Below are positions 7,722-15,473 of a stretch of 20,977 nt of DNA, piece by piece. The notes beneath the pieces are model-generated. The model ran no database searches and had not been told where the DNA came from. It worked only from the letters and a program-made list of their open reading frames with translations. The stretch's first letter is position 1; every line of letters begins with the position of its first letter. The position numbers and the translations under genes were made by a program. The stretch is from Bacteroidales bacterium (GTDB taxonomy: Bacteria > Bacteroidota > Bacteroidia > Bacteroidales > Muribaculaceae), in the NCBI GenBank assembly GCA_004554255.1, contig SFNC01000024.1:1-20977 (forward strand), written 5' to 3'.

Positions 7722-8921
7722 TTACAGTTCCAGATCGGCGTTGATTACCTCATGCCAGGGCAGACCCTGCACCGGCAGCTGTGCCATAAAGGGATCAGGG
7801 TCGAATTCCTCCACATTATGCACGCCGGGCTTGTTCCATTTTCCGGTGAGGAACATCATTGCGCCAATGCACGCAGGCACACCGGTGGTGTAGCTCACGG
7901 CCTGCATGCCGGTCTCCTTGTACGCCTCCTCGTGGCTGCAGTTGTTGTAGATATAGTAAGTGAGGGGTTTGCCGTCCTTGTCCAGGCCTGAGATTCGGCA
8001 ACCGATGGATGTCTCGCCATGGTAGTTCTTGCCAAGGTCCTGGGGGTTGGGGAGCACGGCCTTCAGGAACTGCAGGGGCACAATTTTCTGGCCGTTATAC
8101 TCTATCTCGTCTATACGTGCCATGCCGATGTCCTGGATTACGCGCAGGTGCGTGAGATATTCCTGTCCGAATGTCATCCAGAAACGTGCGCGCTTGATGG
8201 TGGGGTAGTTCAGCACCAGACTCTCAAGCTCCTCATGGTAAAGGAGATACGACTCGCGCGGGCCGATGTTGGGGTAATTGAGGGTCTTGTGGAATTCAAG
8301 GGGCTCGGTCACCACCCATTTGCCGTCCTGATAGTAGCGGCCGTTCTGGGTTATCTCGCGGATGTTGATTTCCGGGTTGAAGTTTGTAGCGAATGCCTTG
8401 CCGTGGTTTCCGGCGTTACAGTCCACAATATCAAGATATTGCATCTCGCTGAACCAGTGTTTTGCGGCGTATGCCGTGAAAACGCCTGACACGCCCGGGT
8501 CGAAACCGCAGCCAAGGATGGCTGTGAGGCCGGCTTTCTCGAAGCGCTCGCGATATGCCCACTGCCACGAATACTCGAAGTGAGCCACATCCTTGGGCTC
8601 GTAATTGGCAGTGTCAAGGTAATTTACTCCGCACTGCAGGCATGCCTCCATAATCGTAAGGTCCTGATACGGCAATGCCACGTTTATTACCAGCTCGGGC
8701 TTGTGACGGTTGAAGAGCTCAACCAGCTGCTCAACGCTGTCGGCGTCCACACTGTCGGTGGTTATCCAGGGTTTGTCGCCAAGCTGATGCGCGATGGCGT
8801 CGCATTTGCTGCGGGTACGGCTCGCAAGCACTATTTCACTGAAAACGTCGTGATTCTGGGCACATTTGTGAGCCACCACGGTACCTACACCGCCGGCTCC
8901 TATGATTATTACTTTTGACAC
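7722..8921 (-). CDS. Carboxynorspermidine/carboxyspermidine dehydrogenase (saccharopine dehydrogenase family)
   Basis: 399 residues. The N-terminal Rossmann fold begins VIIIGAGGVGTVVAHKC (GAGGVG at residues 8-13), followed by the substrate domain with ILGCGFDPGVSG and NAGNHGKAFATNFNPEINIRE. It matches the saccharopine-dehydrogenase-like proteins that in Bacteroidetes and Vibrio reductively couple aspartate semialdehyde with a diamine or putrescine to carboxy(nor)spermidine using NADPH, a step in spermidine synthesis. The partner decarboxylase (nspC type) is not in this window. It sits inside the hut operon, 31 nt behind the membrane-protein gene and 20 nt before ftcD, which is unexpected for a polyamine gene. 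The family is firm; the exact polyamine substrate is inferred. A true lysine-pathway saccharopine dehydrogenase is less likely. Confidence 0.85.
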   Translation of the reverse strand: MSKVIIIGAGGVGTVVAHKCAQNHDVFSEIVLASRTRSKCDAIAHQLGDKPWITTDSVDADSVEQLVELFNRHKPELVINVALPYQDLTIMEACLQCGVNYLDTANYEPKDVAHFEYSWQWAYRERFEKAGLTAILGCGFDPGVSGVFTAYAAKHWFSEMQYLDIVDCNAGNHGKAFATNFNPEINIREITQNGRYYQDGKWVVTEPLEFHKTLNYPNIGPRESYLLYHEELESLVLNYPTIKRARFWMTFGQEYLTHLRVIQDIGMARIDEIEYNGQKIVPLQFLKAVLPNPQDLGKNYHGETSIGCRISGLDKDGKPLTYYIYNNCSHEEAYKETGMQAVSYTTGVPACIGAMMFLTGKWNKPGVHNVEEFDPDPFMAQLPVQGLPWHEVINADLEL

Positions 8922-8952
8922 GGTTGTTGTTATTTTTGTGGTGTTAATATCT

Positions 8953-9993
8953 TTATTTCTGTTTTGAATTTCTCTTCTGCAGCGATATGCAGATAAAGGT
9001 GAAAATGCCGAGCAATATCAGCAGCAAGGTCTGGCTACCCATAACCAGATTGGCGAAGGCCGTCGCCTGCGCAGACCCCAGGTGGTAGAGGCCGAGGGCG
9101 AATATCACCGCCCACTGCCACGGGCCGATACCGCCGTTGGACGGCACACCCATGGATATGCTGGACAGCACAAAGGTCACCAGTACGGCGAGAATGCCGT
9201 AATTATGCACTATGTCCGCCGTGAACCCGAAGGCGTAAAATGCCACGTACAGCTGCAGGAAATAGCAGCCCCAGATGCAGAAAGTAAGCGCCAGCCAGCG
9301 ACCTTTGCCCTTCATTTTGGCGATTACCGCAAAGCCGTTCCAGATTCCTTTGCCGAAATTCTGGATTTTCTGCACAAATTTATTTTGGGTTTTCACGCAG
9401 AACAGGGCGACTATAAGCCCTAAGACCACTATCACGCCAATCCACAGCCACGGGGACTGCAAATCGCTGAGTATCTTCTCGTATGTCTCGCTGTTCTGCT
9501 CAAAGTATACACTGAGTTGCGTTGTGGCAAGCAGAAATGTCACTATCGTCAGCAGCAGCACGGTAACGGTGTCGGCGAGGCGGTCAGCCACCATGGAGCC
9601 AAAGACATTCGAGAACGAGGCGTCCTCGCGTTTGGCAATGTATCCTGTACGCCACAGCTCGCCGAGGCGCGGAAGAACCAGGTTCACGGCGTATGTGCCG
9701 AATATGCTGAGTACCAGCGTGAACAGCGGCGGCCGTACGTCTATCGCCCGGAGCTGTATCCGCCAGCGCATGGCGCGGAAAATATGCGAGAATACGCTGA
9801 TTATCAGCGCAAGACCTATCCATTTCCAGTCGCAGTCGCGGCGGATGGTCTCCATCATCTCGTCAAAGTCCACGTCCTTGAACAGCAGACGGCACAGCAG
9901 GACGGTCACCAGCAATGGCACGCCGAATTTCAGGAAGTATCCCAGCCAGCGGCGTCCGGCGCTCTGTTTGGTTTCGGTTGGTGCAGTTTCCAT
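8953..9993 (-). CDS. Lysylphosphatidylglycerol synthase transmembrane-type protein (UPF0104/AglD family)
   Basis: 346 residues, an inner-membrane protein with about 8 predicted hydrophobic helices, at roughly residues 23-42, 57-76, 90-108, 138-158, 182-203, 232-254, 262-285 and 318-340. Family landmarks are FRAMRWRIQL after the second helix, LVLPRLGELWRTGYIAKRE (the PRxGE motif) and the loop SMGVPSNGGIGPWQW. It resembles only the flippase-like membrane half of MprF; the C-terminal aminoacyl-transfer domain is absent, so lysyl-PG synthesis cannot be assumed. Relatives have been linked to lipid or glycolipid export. It lies between the C69 peptidase (9 nt gap) and the dehydrogenase gene. The substrate is unknown, and I see no direct link with histidine breakdown. 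Confidence 0.85.
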   Translation of the reverse strand: METAPTETKQSAGRRWLGYFLKFGVPLLVTVLLCRLLFKDVDFDEMMETIRRDCDWKWIGLALIISVFSHIFRAMRWRIQLRAIDVRPPLFTLVLSIFGTYAVNLVLPRLGELWRTGYIAKREDASFSNVFGSMVADRLADTVTVLLLTIVTFLLATTQLSVYFEQNSETYEKILSDLQSPWLWIGVIVVLGLIVALFCVKTQNKFVQKIQNFGKGIWNGFAVIAKMKGKGRWLALTFCIWGCYFLQLYVAFYAFGFTADIVHNYGILAVLVTFVLSSISMGVPSNGGIGPWQWAVIFALGLYHLGSAQATAFANLVMGSQTLLLILLGIFTFICISLQKRNSKQK

Positions 9994-10002
9994 TTTTATG
10001 CC

Positions 10003-11643
10003 TTATTTTATTTCCACAACCTTGAGGCGGTCGCCCTGCTCGTTGGAAATCGAGCGGTAATAGCGGTCGTCATAGCCACCGAAAACCGGGCTTGCACAGT
10101 CGCCCTCGGCAGTGCGCATAAATGTGCCGTCCTCGTTCTGTTTCTTGATGTTTCCGTCCATGAATTTCACCAGCAGGAAGTCTCCGAGAGCCTTGTAATC
10201 GCCTGTAGCTTTTGCGGTCCAGTGGTTTGTTATGGCAGCCAGGGACGACTGTGCATCGGCATAAGTCTTGCCCAAAATCTCTTTCTCGGCCTTGGCAACG
10301 GCTTCGTCTATCCCGTCCTCAAGGCCTTTCTGCACCTTGCGGATGTCCGGAATCATCTGTGAATAACGGTTATAGGCCTGGTTGGCCACGTAGTTGTTTA
10401 CCCAGAAGTTGGAGTCCCAGCTGAGGGTGAGCATGTCGCCGTTGCCGTGCTGCAGCTGGTAGGGTGCGGCAGGTGTGGAGTTGAATACGGGCAGGTAGAC
10501 GCAGGTGTTGGCATCGTCAGTGCCGAACCACAGTATGCCTTTCATGGCGTCGTGGCGGTTCTTGTTCATCTCGGCTACAAAGGAGAATCCGGTCTGCTGT
10601 GTGGCGATAGCACGCTCGTGCGTATATTCCACGCCATCAACCTTGTATGTGAGCGGACGCCAGCGATAAGGCACTGCGAACGCACCGGCGCCCACGTCCT
10701 TTGTCATGTCCAGCGGAGTGTCCTCGAAGTGGTCGCGCATCATCCATTTCAGGTCTGTGGCGGTAAGGGGTTTGGCGGGCTTCACCCACAGGGGCAGCTC
10801 ATCGCCCTCGCCGCGGAGAATCCAGGGAAGATAAGCTTCCATAGTGCCCTGCGGGGCATATTTGTTGAAGAACGCCCACACGCGGCCGTCGCAGCCTCGC
10901 AGTGCGCCCATGTCGTACTCGGCGTACGCACGGCTGAAGCTGAAATCACTGTCCTTGCCGCTGAAGTAGCCCTGCTTGCGTGCGAACTCTATTACATCCT
11001 TGCTGTACAGCGTGTTAGGGTCGTTGAGCGGGAATTTGTGGATACGCGAGTGGTTGGCATGACCGCTGATGTAGCCGTCGGGGACACGGCGGGCCACCCA
11101 CACGGCACCCTTGTCTGTCTTGCCCTTGCCTATCAGCTCCATAACCCACACCTCGTTGGGGTCGGCGATGGAGAAGCTCTCGCCGCTGGAGGCATAGCCG
11201 TACTTGTCCACAAGGTCTGTCATGACGGTGATGGCCTCGCGCGCGGTCTTGGCACGCTGCAGCGTTATGTAAATCAGTGAGCCATAGTCTATTGTACCTG
11301 TGCCCTCCAGCTCGGGACGTCCGCCCCAGGTGCTCTCGGCGATGGTGAGTCCATGCTCGTTCATGTTGCCGATTGTGGCGTATGTGTGTGCCACCTCGGG
11401 AATTTCGCCGAGATGCCGGTGGGTATCCCACTCAATCACCTGGCGTACAGCGCCTTCAGAATGGTCGGCTGACGGCTGGTTGTACAGCTCGCCGTAAAGC
11501 ACGTGGCTGTCCGCCGCGTAAGTTATCATAGAACTGCCGTTGGCCGTGGCCCCCGGCGTGGCTATCAGACTCGTACATGCAATTGCCTCGGCGCCACCAA
11601 GCGCAAGTGCCGCAACAGTCGCTGCAAAAATTCCTCTTTTCAT
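10003..11643 (-). CDS. Secreted C69-family peptidase (dipeptidase, Ntn hydrolase)
   Basis: 546 residues. The N-terminal signal peptide (MKRGIFAATVAALALGGAEA, then IA) is followed by Cys23 in ACTSLIATP. Cleavage before Cys23 would expose it as the N-terminal nucleophile, as in C69 dipeptidases of the PepD type. The block IGNMNEHGLTIAEST (residues 91-105) and SYASSGESFSIADPNEVWVM-like downstream segments are typical. Its location would be periplasmic or exported. Cys23 sits in a weak lipobox context (A-I-A-C), so lipidation is possible but less likely, because the cysteine is needed for catalysis. It is the first gene of the hut operon, with a -7 element about 40 nt upstream. It may supply histidine or other amino acids from dipeptides to the downstream pathway (inference). 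Specificity unknown. Confidence 0.9.
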   Translation of the reverse strand: MKRGIFAATVAALALGGAEAIACTSLIATPGATANGSSMITYAADSHVLYGELYNQPSADHSEGAVRQVIEWDTHRHLGEIPEVAHTYATIGNMNEHGLTIAESTWGGRPELEGTGTIDYGSLIYITLQRAKTAREAITVMTDLVDKYGYASSGESFSIADPNEVWVMELIGKGKTDKGAVWVARRVPDGYISGHANHSRIHKFPLNDPNTLYSKDVIEFARKQGYFSGKDSDFSFSRAYAEYDMGALRGCDGRVWAFFNKYAPQGTMEAYLPWILRGEGDELPLWVKPAKPLTATDLKWMMRDHFEDTPLDMTKDVGAGAFAVPYRWRPLTYKVDGVEYTHERAIATQQTGFSFVAEMNKNRHDAMKGILWFGTDDANTCVYLPVFNSTPAAPYQLQHGNGDMLTLSWDSNFWVNNYVANQAYNRYSQMIPDIRKVQKGLEDGIDEAVAKAEKEILGKTYADAQSSLAAITNHWTAKATGDYKALGDFLLVKFMDGNIKKQNEDGTFMRTAEGDCASPVFGGYDDRYYRSISNEQGDRLKVVEIK

Positions 11644-11683
11644 TATATCCTGTTTACAATTTTCAATTGGTTAATATAGTATG

Positions 11684-11691
11684 CAAAGATA
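11684..11691 (-). promoter_or_regulatory. -7 element of the C69-hut operon promoter
   Basis: The minus strand reads TATCTTTG, an exact match to the Bacteroidetes -7 consensus TAnnTTTG, 40 nt before the C69 start codon. No clear TTG sits at the expected -33 spacing. It lies downstream of the terminator at 11757-11790, so the operon would start its own transcript here. This is the only good candidate I see for the whole seven-gene operon. Confidence 0.6.
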
Positions 11692-11756
11692 ACATATTTT
11701 TTTCAGAAAATCGCAGAAGTGGCCCAAACTTATTGCACAAACGCGCCGGACACGGC

Positions 11757-11790
11757 AAAAGGCCGCTCCGGAGCATGCCCCGCGCGGCCT
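11757..11790 (-). terminator. Intrinsic terminator upstream of the hut operon
   Basis: On the minus strand, AGGCCGC (11790-11784) pairs with GCGGCCT (11766-11760), with an inner near-palindrome GGGGCATGCTCC, followed by TTTTG. This is a strong GC-rich hairpin with a short T-run. It would end transcripts coming from the histidine kinase gene about 200 nt upstream, or from the box at 11929-11936, and so insulates the hut operon promoter. Confidence 0.7.
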
Positions 11791-11928
11791 GAATATGCCT
11801 CTCATCGTTATCAAAATCCACGAAATTTTCCTGATCGAACAGCTCTGACAAAGAATGTTTTATATTTGAGAAATACTAATATTTATACCTGCTCGTTTTC
11901 GTTTGATAAAGGAATGTAAAAGCACCTG

Positions 11929-11936
11929 CAAATATA
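11929..11936 (-). promoter_or_regulatory. Possible -7 element in the kinase-hut gap
   Basis: The minus strand reads TATATTTG (fits TAnnTTTG). No TTG is seen at the -33 spacing, and the area is AT-rich, so it could be a chance match. If real, the transcript would run about 165 nt to the terminator at 11757-11790 and contain no convincing ORF. Confidence 0.3.
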
Positions 11937-11995
11937 CAGATTACTCGTATATCTACCCCTCCCTATTGTTAAATTTGATTAAATATTTATGTTTT

Positions 11996-13234
11996 TTACG
12001 CTTTTGTCAGTGGCAGTTCCACACGGAATGTGGTACCTTGCCCCGGCGTGGACGATTTGACGTAGATGCGCCCGTGGTGATACTGCTCCACTATGCGCTT
12101 TGCAAGCGTCAGTCCCAGTCCCCACCCTCGTTTTTTAGTGGTGTAACCGGGGTTGAAGACATTCTTGAAGTTCTTGCGGGATATACCCTTGCCGGAGTCC
12201 GCGACCTCTATAAAGGCGTTATGGGCGTCACCGCCTACCGTCACGTCTAGCGTACCGTGTCCCTCCATGGCATCCACCGCATTCTTGATGAGGTTTTCCA
12301 TCACCCACTCCAGCAACGGCGGGCAAGCCTGCACCGGCAGCGCATCGCCGGTTATGTGCGTGGAAAAAGCTATTCGCGGCGATATGCGCGTGCTCATGTA
12401 TGTGGCGGCGGCACCGGCTATGGCGGCTGCGTCGGCACTCTCCATGGCCGGCTTGCTGCCTATCTTGGAGAAGCGCGAAGCAATGGTGCCGAGCCGCTGA
12501 ATATCCTTGTTCATCTCGGCGCAGGTTTCGGCATCCACGCCCATGTCGGGCAACAGCTCGTTCCACGCCATCAGCGACGATATGGGCGTGCCAAGCTGGT
12601 GGGCAGTCTCCTTGGACAGTCCCACCCAAACCTTGTTCTGCTCGGCCTTCTTGGTGGACAATACCGCAAAATACACCACTACAAGGAATATTATCATCAC
12701 GCCCAACTGGATGTACGGATATAGGCTCAGGCGTTTTAGCAGCTTAGAGTCCTCATAATAAAGATGTTGCTGTACATCGTCGGCAATGGAGATATGAATT
12801 ACATTGGAGGTATGCGACAGTTTGGCGAGCTTATCGGCAAGGAATCGTTCGTTTACCTCCGACAGCTCTAACGGCGCAAGAGAGTCAACGGGGTCTGGCA
12901 GCTCGAAGTTCCTATGGTTCAGAATATTACCGGCATCATCGGTGAGCAGGACCGGGATAGTGGTATTTCCCTGGATAATCCGCAACAGGAAATCAATGTC
13001 GGCCACCGGAGCAATCACGACACCCGTAGAGTCTGCCATGGCAATAGGCTCTGCCTCAAGCTGATGCACTATCTCCTTAGTCGCATCCGCCCATATTTCC
13101 ATGCGCTCGCGCTCACTGGCGGCGAGGTCCTTGACCATATTGTTGGATACGTACATAAAGCCGACGACCATTGCCGCGGCGATTGCCAGCAACAGCCACT
13201 TCCCGTAGCGCCGTACCTCATAAATATTAGCCAT
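11996..13234 (-). CDS. Membrane sensor histidine kinase (orphan)
   Basis: 412 residues. TM1 is about residues 12-29, the periplasmic sensor region about 30-173, and TM2 about 174-193. The H-box follows directly: GLSKETAHQLGTPISSL with the phosphoacceptor His212. There is no HAMP or PAS domain between TM2 and the H-box. The C-terminal ATPase domain has the N-box ENLIKNAVDAM (Asn314/Asn318), G1 DSGKGI (346-351) and G2 RGWGLGL (369-375). It senses an unknown envelope signal and phosphorylates a response regulator not encoded in this window. The start is fixed by the next methionine falling inside TM1 (residue 22) and by a promoter ending 4 nt upstream. It lies directly upstream of the hut operon but is separated from it by a terminator, so a regulatory link is only speculative. 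Confidence 0.92.
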   Translation of the reverse strand: MANIYEVRRYGKWLLLAIAAAMVVGFMYVSNNMVKDLAASERERMEIWADATKEIVHQLEAEPIAMADSTGVVIAPVADIDFLLRIIQGNTTIPVLLTDDAGNILNHRNFELPDPVDSLAPLELSEVNERFLADKLAKLSHTSNVIHISIADDVQQHLYYEDSKLLKRLSLYPYIQLGVMIIFLVVVYFAVLSTKKAEQNKVWVGLSKETAHQLGTPISSLMAWNELLPDMGVDAETCAEMNKDIQRLGTIASRFSKIGSKPAMESADAAAIAGAAATYMSTRISPRIAFSTHITGDALPVQACPPLLEWVMENLIKNAVDAMEGHGTLDVTVGGDAHNAFIEVADSGKGISRKNFKNVFNPGYTTKKRGWGLGLTLAKRIVEQYHHGRIYVKSSTPGQGTTFRVELPLTKA

Positions 13235-13238
13235 GCCG

Positions 13239-13269
13239 CAAAGTTAGCAAAAAACGCCCAAAAATCCAA
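13239..13269 (-). promoter_or_regulatory. Bacteroidetes promoter of the histidine kinase, probably leaderless
   Basis: On the minus strand, TTG (13269-13267), a 20-nt spacer, then TAACTTTG (13246-13239) match the -33/-7 consensus TTG-N19-21-TAnnTTTG. Only CGGC separates the box from the kinase ATG at 13234. Transcription would start at or very near the A of the ATG, giving an mRNA with essentially no 5' leader. Confidence 0.75.
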
Positions 13270-13358
13270 CTGGTCAAAGCTGCCTCCTCTAAGGCAATAT
13301 TGCGGGGGTGGTTGCTCCGACTGACTATTTTGCCGTAAATGCAGGCATTGTCATGTTG

Positions 13359-13366
13359 TACCTTTG
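13359..13366 (+). promoter_or_regulatory. Possible -7 element in front of the orphan ORF
   Basis: TACCTTTG on the plus strand fits TAnnTTTG. The nearest upstream TTG at a plausible position (13330-13332) leaves a 26-nt spacer, longer than the usual 19-21. The ATG of the orphan ORF lies 27 nt downstream, a normal leader length. Confidence 0.4.
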
Positions 13367-13393
13367 CGGCAGAAACCACAAAATTATCACATC

Positions 13394-13687
13394 ATGACTT
13401 TAAAAGATTTCACTATCAAGGCCGAACGGATCAAGCAGATGGATGCTCTCAGCCTCGCCGGCCACAACCGGCCACGCTTCCGGAGCCACTGCTCAACTGC
13501 TGAGACCTTAAGCCCTGCCGATAAAGCGACTCAAGTTCCGTGGCTTTCCGTACCGGGATTCAGTATCTCGGTGCCAGCGCCGAAAAAGTTCCGTGTGGCC
13601 ACCAATCCAACTTATTCCGTTCATTATAAAGCCCATGCACTCCATCCAAATTTGCCCATACAAACATTCTGTTGGCAAACTGTTTAG
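13394..13687 (+). CDS. Hypothetical protein or truncated gene (97 codons)
   Basis: I do not recognise this frame. The first 23 residues, MTLKDFTIKAERIKQMDALS and on, look like a genuine cytoplasmic protein N-terminus rich in Lys, Glu and Asp, and follow a candidate -7 box by 27 nt. From about residue 28 the composition changes to Pro, His, Ser and Arg with no domain pattern, so the frame may be the 5' end of a gene fused to unrelated sequence by a deletion. It is the only plus-strand candidate right of 1264. It could equally be non-coding. Homologues sharing only the first 25 residues would support truncation. Confidence 0.3.
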   Translation: MTLKDFTIKAERIKQMDALSLAGHNRPRFRSHCSTAETLSPADKATQVPWLSVPGFSISVPAPKKFRVATNPTYSVHYKAHALHPNLPIQTFCWQTV

Positions 13688-13700
13688 AGCGCCACCCATT

Positions 13701-13715
13701 GGATGCGCGGCATCC
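13701..13715 (-). terminator. Hairpin after the helicase gene
   Basis: On the minus strand, GGATGC-CGC-GCATCC begins about 10 nt after the helicase stop codon. It is a perfect 6-bp stem but has no T-run behind it, so terminator function is uncertain. Confidence 0.35.
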
Positions 13716-13725
13716 TGCAGCGGAG

Positions 13726-15432
13726 TTAGCGGCGGCCTTTGGTGCGTCGCGTGGAGGTGCGGGCGTAGTCCTTGTCCTCGGCAGCGACCTCGGCGTACAG
13801 GCGCTTGCCCATGAACTCTGAGCCTTTGAGGGCGCCGACTACCTTGGCGGCGTCGGCAGAGCGGACATCGAACAGCGAGTAGGCCGGCATCAGGTCAATG
13901 CGTCCCACATCCACCCGTTTGCCACGGATGGCATGGTTGAGCAGCTCTATGAGATTTCCGGCGTAAAATCCGTCATTCTTGCCGGCATTGATATAGATGC
14001 GCTCCATGCCCGGCTGGGCGGTGCGGCGGTCCTTGTCCTTGGGCGAGACCGGCTTCCGGTTCTGTTTTTCGGATGACTTGCCGCCACACTCGCGACGCGG
14101 TTTTTCGTCTATGAAATCTATCGTAGGAGCATCCTTGTAATAGTCAAGAAGCCTGTTGAATTCCAGCGAAAGGATACGTTTGAGCAGGTCCTCGCCCGTG
14201 AGCCACGACAGTTTCTTGCTCACTCCGGGGAGGTATTTGTCTATTTCCTCATCGTTAACCTTTACTTTCTCTATCCTGTCGGCGAGATTGTACAGCTGTT
14301 TCTCAATGATATGTTTGGGTGTGGGCACCTCCTTACGCTCGAATTTCTTGCCTATGGTACGCTCTATGTCGCGAAGCTTTCCTTTCTCGCGCGAGTGAAT
14401 GATACTCAGCGAGATACCGGTTTTACCGGCACGTCCGCAACGTCCGCTGCGATGCGTATACACAGCCGTATCGTCGGGCAGTCCATAGTTTATCACATGC
14501 GTAAGGTCGTCCACATCCAGGCCGCGGGCGGCGATGTCCGTCGCCACAAGCAGCGTTATCACACGGTCGCGGAATTTCTTCATGGTGATGTCGCGCTGTT
14601 GCTGCGACAAATCGCCATGCAGGGCATCGGCGTTATAGCCATCGGCTATCAGCTTGTCGGCAATCTCCTGTGTGTCGCGGCGCGTCCGGCAGAACACTAT
14701 TGCGTAGATATTGGGATTATCGTCGGCTATACGCTTAAGTGCCAGGTACTTGTCCTTGGCGTTCACCATATAGTATATATGGCGTACCGTCTCGGCTCCC
14801 TCATTCCTTGTGCCGATAACCACCTCGGTGGGATCGGTCATGAATTTCTTTGCTATGCGCTCCACCTCGCGGGGCATAGTGGCGCTGAACATCAACATCT
14901 TGCGCTGCTCCGGCACATGAGACAGAATTGCAGTGATAGAGTCTACAAAACCCATGTTCAGCATCTCGTCGGCCTCGTCAAGTACCACGGTGTGCACATC
15001 TCCGAGTTTCACGACTCCCCTGTCTATCAGGTCGATAAGTCGTCCCGGCGTTGCAACGATTATCTGCACGCCCTTGCGCAGCGCACGAATCTGGCTCTCA
15101 ATGCTCGAGCCGCCGTATACGGGCAGAATCTCAAGGCCGGGGGTATATTTTGCCATGTCGGCGAGGTCGGCGGCGATCTGCAGACACAGTTCGCGCGTCG
15201 GCGCAAGTATCAGCGCCTGCGGGCTATTGCTGGCAGTGTCTATGCGCTGGATTACCGGCAGCCCGAAGGCCGCAGTCTTGCCGGTTCCCGTCTGCGCGAG
15301 GGCAACTACGTCACGATGCTCGCCAAGGAGAATGGGTATCACTTTCTGTTGCACGGGCATTGGTGATTCAAAACCCATTTCGGCGATGGCGCTGAGCAGG
15401 TCGCTGCGCACACCAAGTTCTTCAAATGTCAT
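13726..15432 (-). CDS. DEAD-box ATP-dependent RNA helicase with DbpA-type RNA-binding domain (DeaD/CshA-like)
   Basis: 568 residues, cytoplasmic. All core motifs are in order: Q-motif (Phe3 to Gln29), motif I AQTGTGKT (46-53), Ia PTRELCLQI, Ib TPGRLIDLI, II DEAD (152-155), III SAT (183-185), V ATDIAARGLDV and VI HRSGRCGRAG (327-336). A basic, low-complexity linker (about 440-475) leads to a DbpA/CsdA-like RNA-binding domain (about 478-551; RIYINAGKNDGFYAGNLIELL). The tail is rich in Arg, Lys and Thr. Such helicases unwind structured RNA in ribosome assembly, cold response or mRNA turnover. It begins 41 nt after the MATE gene stop and has no visible promoter of its own, so readthrough from that gene is likely. 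Confidence 0.93.
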   Translation of the reverse strand: MTFEELGVRSDLLSAIAEMGFESPMPVQQKVIPILLGEHRDVVALAQTGTGKTAAFGLPVIQRIDTASNSPQALILAPTRELCLQIAADLADMAKYTPGLEILPVYGGSSIESQIRALRKGVQIIVATPGRLIDLIDRGVVKLGDVHTVVLDEADEMLNMGFVDSITAILSHVPEQRKMLMFSATMPREVERIAKKFMTDPTEVVIGTRNEGAETVRHIYYMVNAKDKYLALKRIADDNPNIYAIVFCRTRRDTQEIADKLIADGYNADALHGDLSQQQRDITMKKFRDRVITLLVATDIAARGLDVDDLTHVINYGLPDDTAVYTHRSGRCGRAGKTGISLSIIHSREKGKLRDIERTIGKKFERKEVPTPKHIIEKQLYNLADRIEKVKVNDEEIDKYLPGVSKKLSWLTGEDLLKRILSLEFNRLLDYYKDAPTIDFIDEKPRRECGGKSSEKQNRKPVSPKDKDRRTAQPGMERIYINAGKNDGFYAGNLIELLNHAIRGKRVDVGRIDLMPAYSLFDVRSADAAKVVGALKGSEFMGKRLYAEVAAEDKDYARTSTRRTKGRR

Positions 15433-15473
15433 AATATTTTCTGTGTTTTATGGCTGAAACTGTCTACACAGCC

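Larger units (their letters stand above)
11644..11995. other. Gap between the histidine kinase gene and the hut operon
   Basis: 352 nt, AT-rich except for one GC-rich hairpin. On the minus strand it holds, in reading order, a TATATTTG box (11929-11936), a terminator hairpin (11757-11790), and the operon's TATCTTTG box (11684-11691). A 62-codon frame (11663-11851) starts with TTG and runs through the hairpin. I do not consider it a gene, although its first 30 residues, rich in acidic residues, look protein-like and could be a gene remnant. Confidence 0.6.
13235..13725. other. 491-nt gap between helicase and kinase genes
   Basis: It contains the kinase promoter (minus), a possible plus-strand promoter box at 13359-13366 with a 97-codon ORF behind it, a 10-bp direct repeat AAGTTCCGTG (13533-13542 and 13586-13595), and a small hairpin after the helicase stop. 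Open frames exist on both strands between 13508 and 13720, but none matches a family I recognise. It may be a truncated gene or a dispersed intergenic element. Confidence 0.5.

Noticed and set aside
6493..7893. 466-codon plus-strand open frame opposite ftcD
   Set aside because: It is entirely antisense to the well-supported bifunctional FtcD and has no recognisable motif.
11663..11851. 62-codon minus-strand frame in the kinase-hut gap
   Set aside because: It starts with TTG, runs through a terminator hairpin and over the operon's promoter box, and matches no family. The acidic first half may be a gene scrap but cannot be supported.
14311..15366. 351-codon plus-strand open frame opposite the helicase
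   Set aside because: It is the shadow of a gene with every DEAD-box motif in order.
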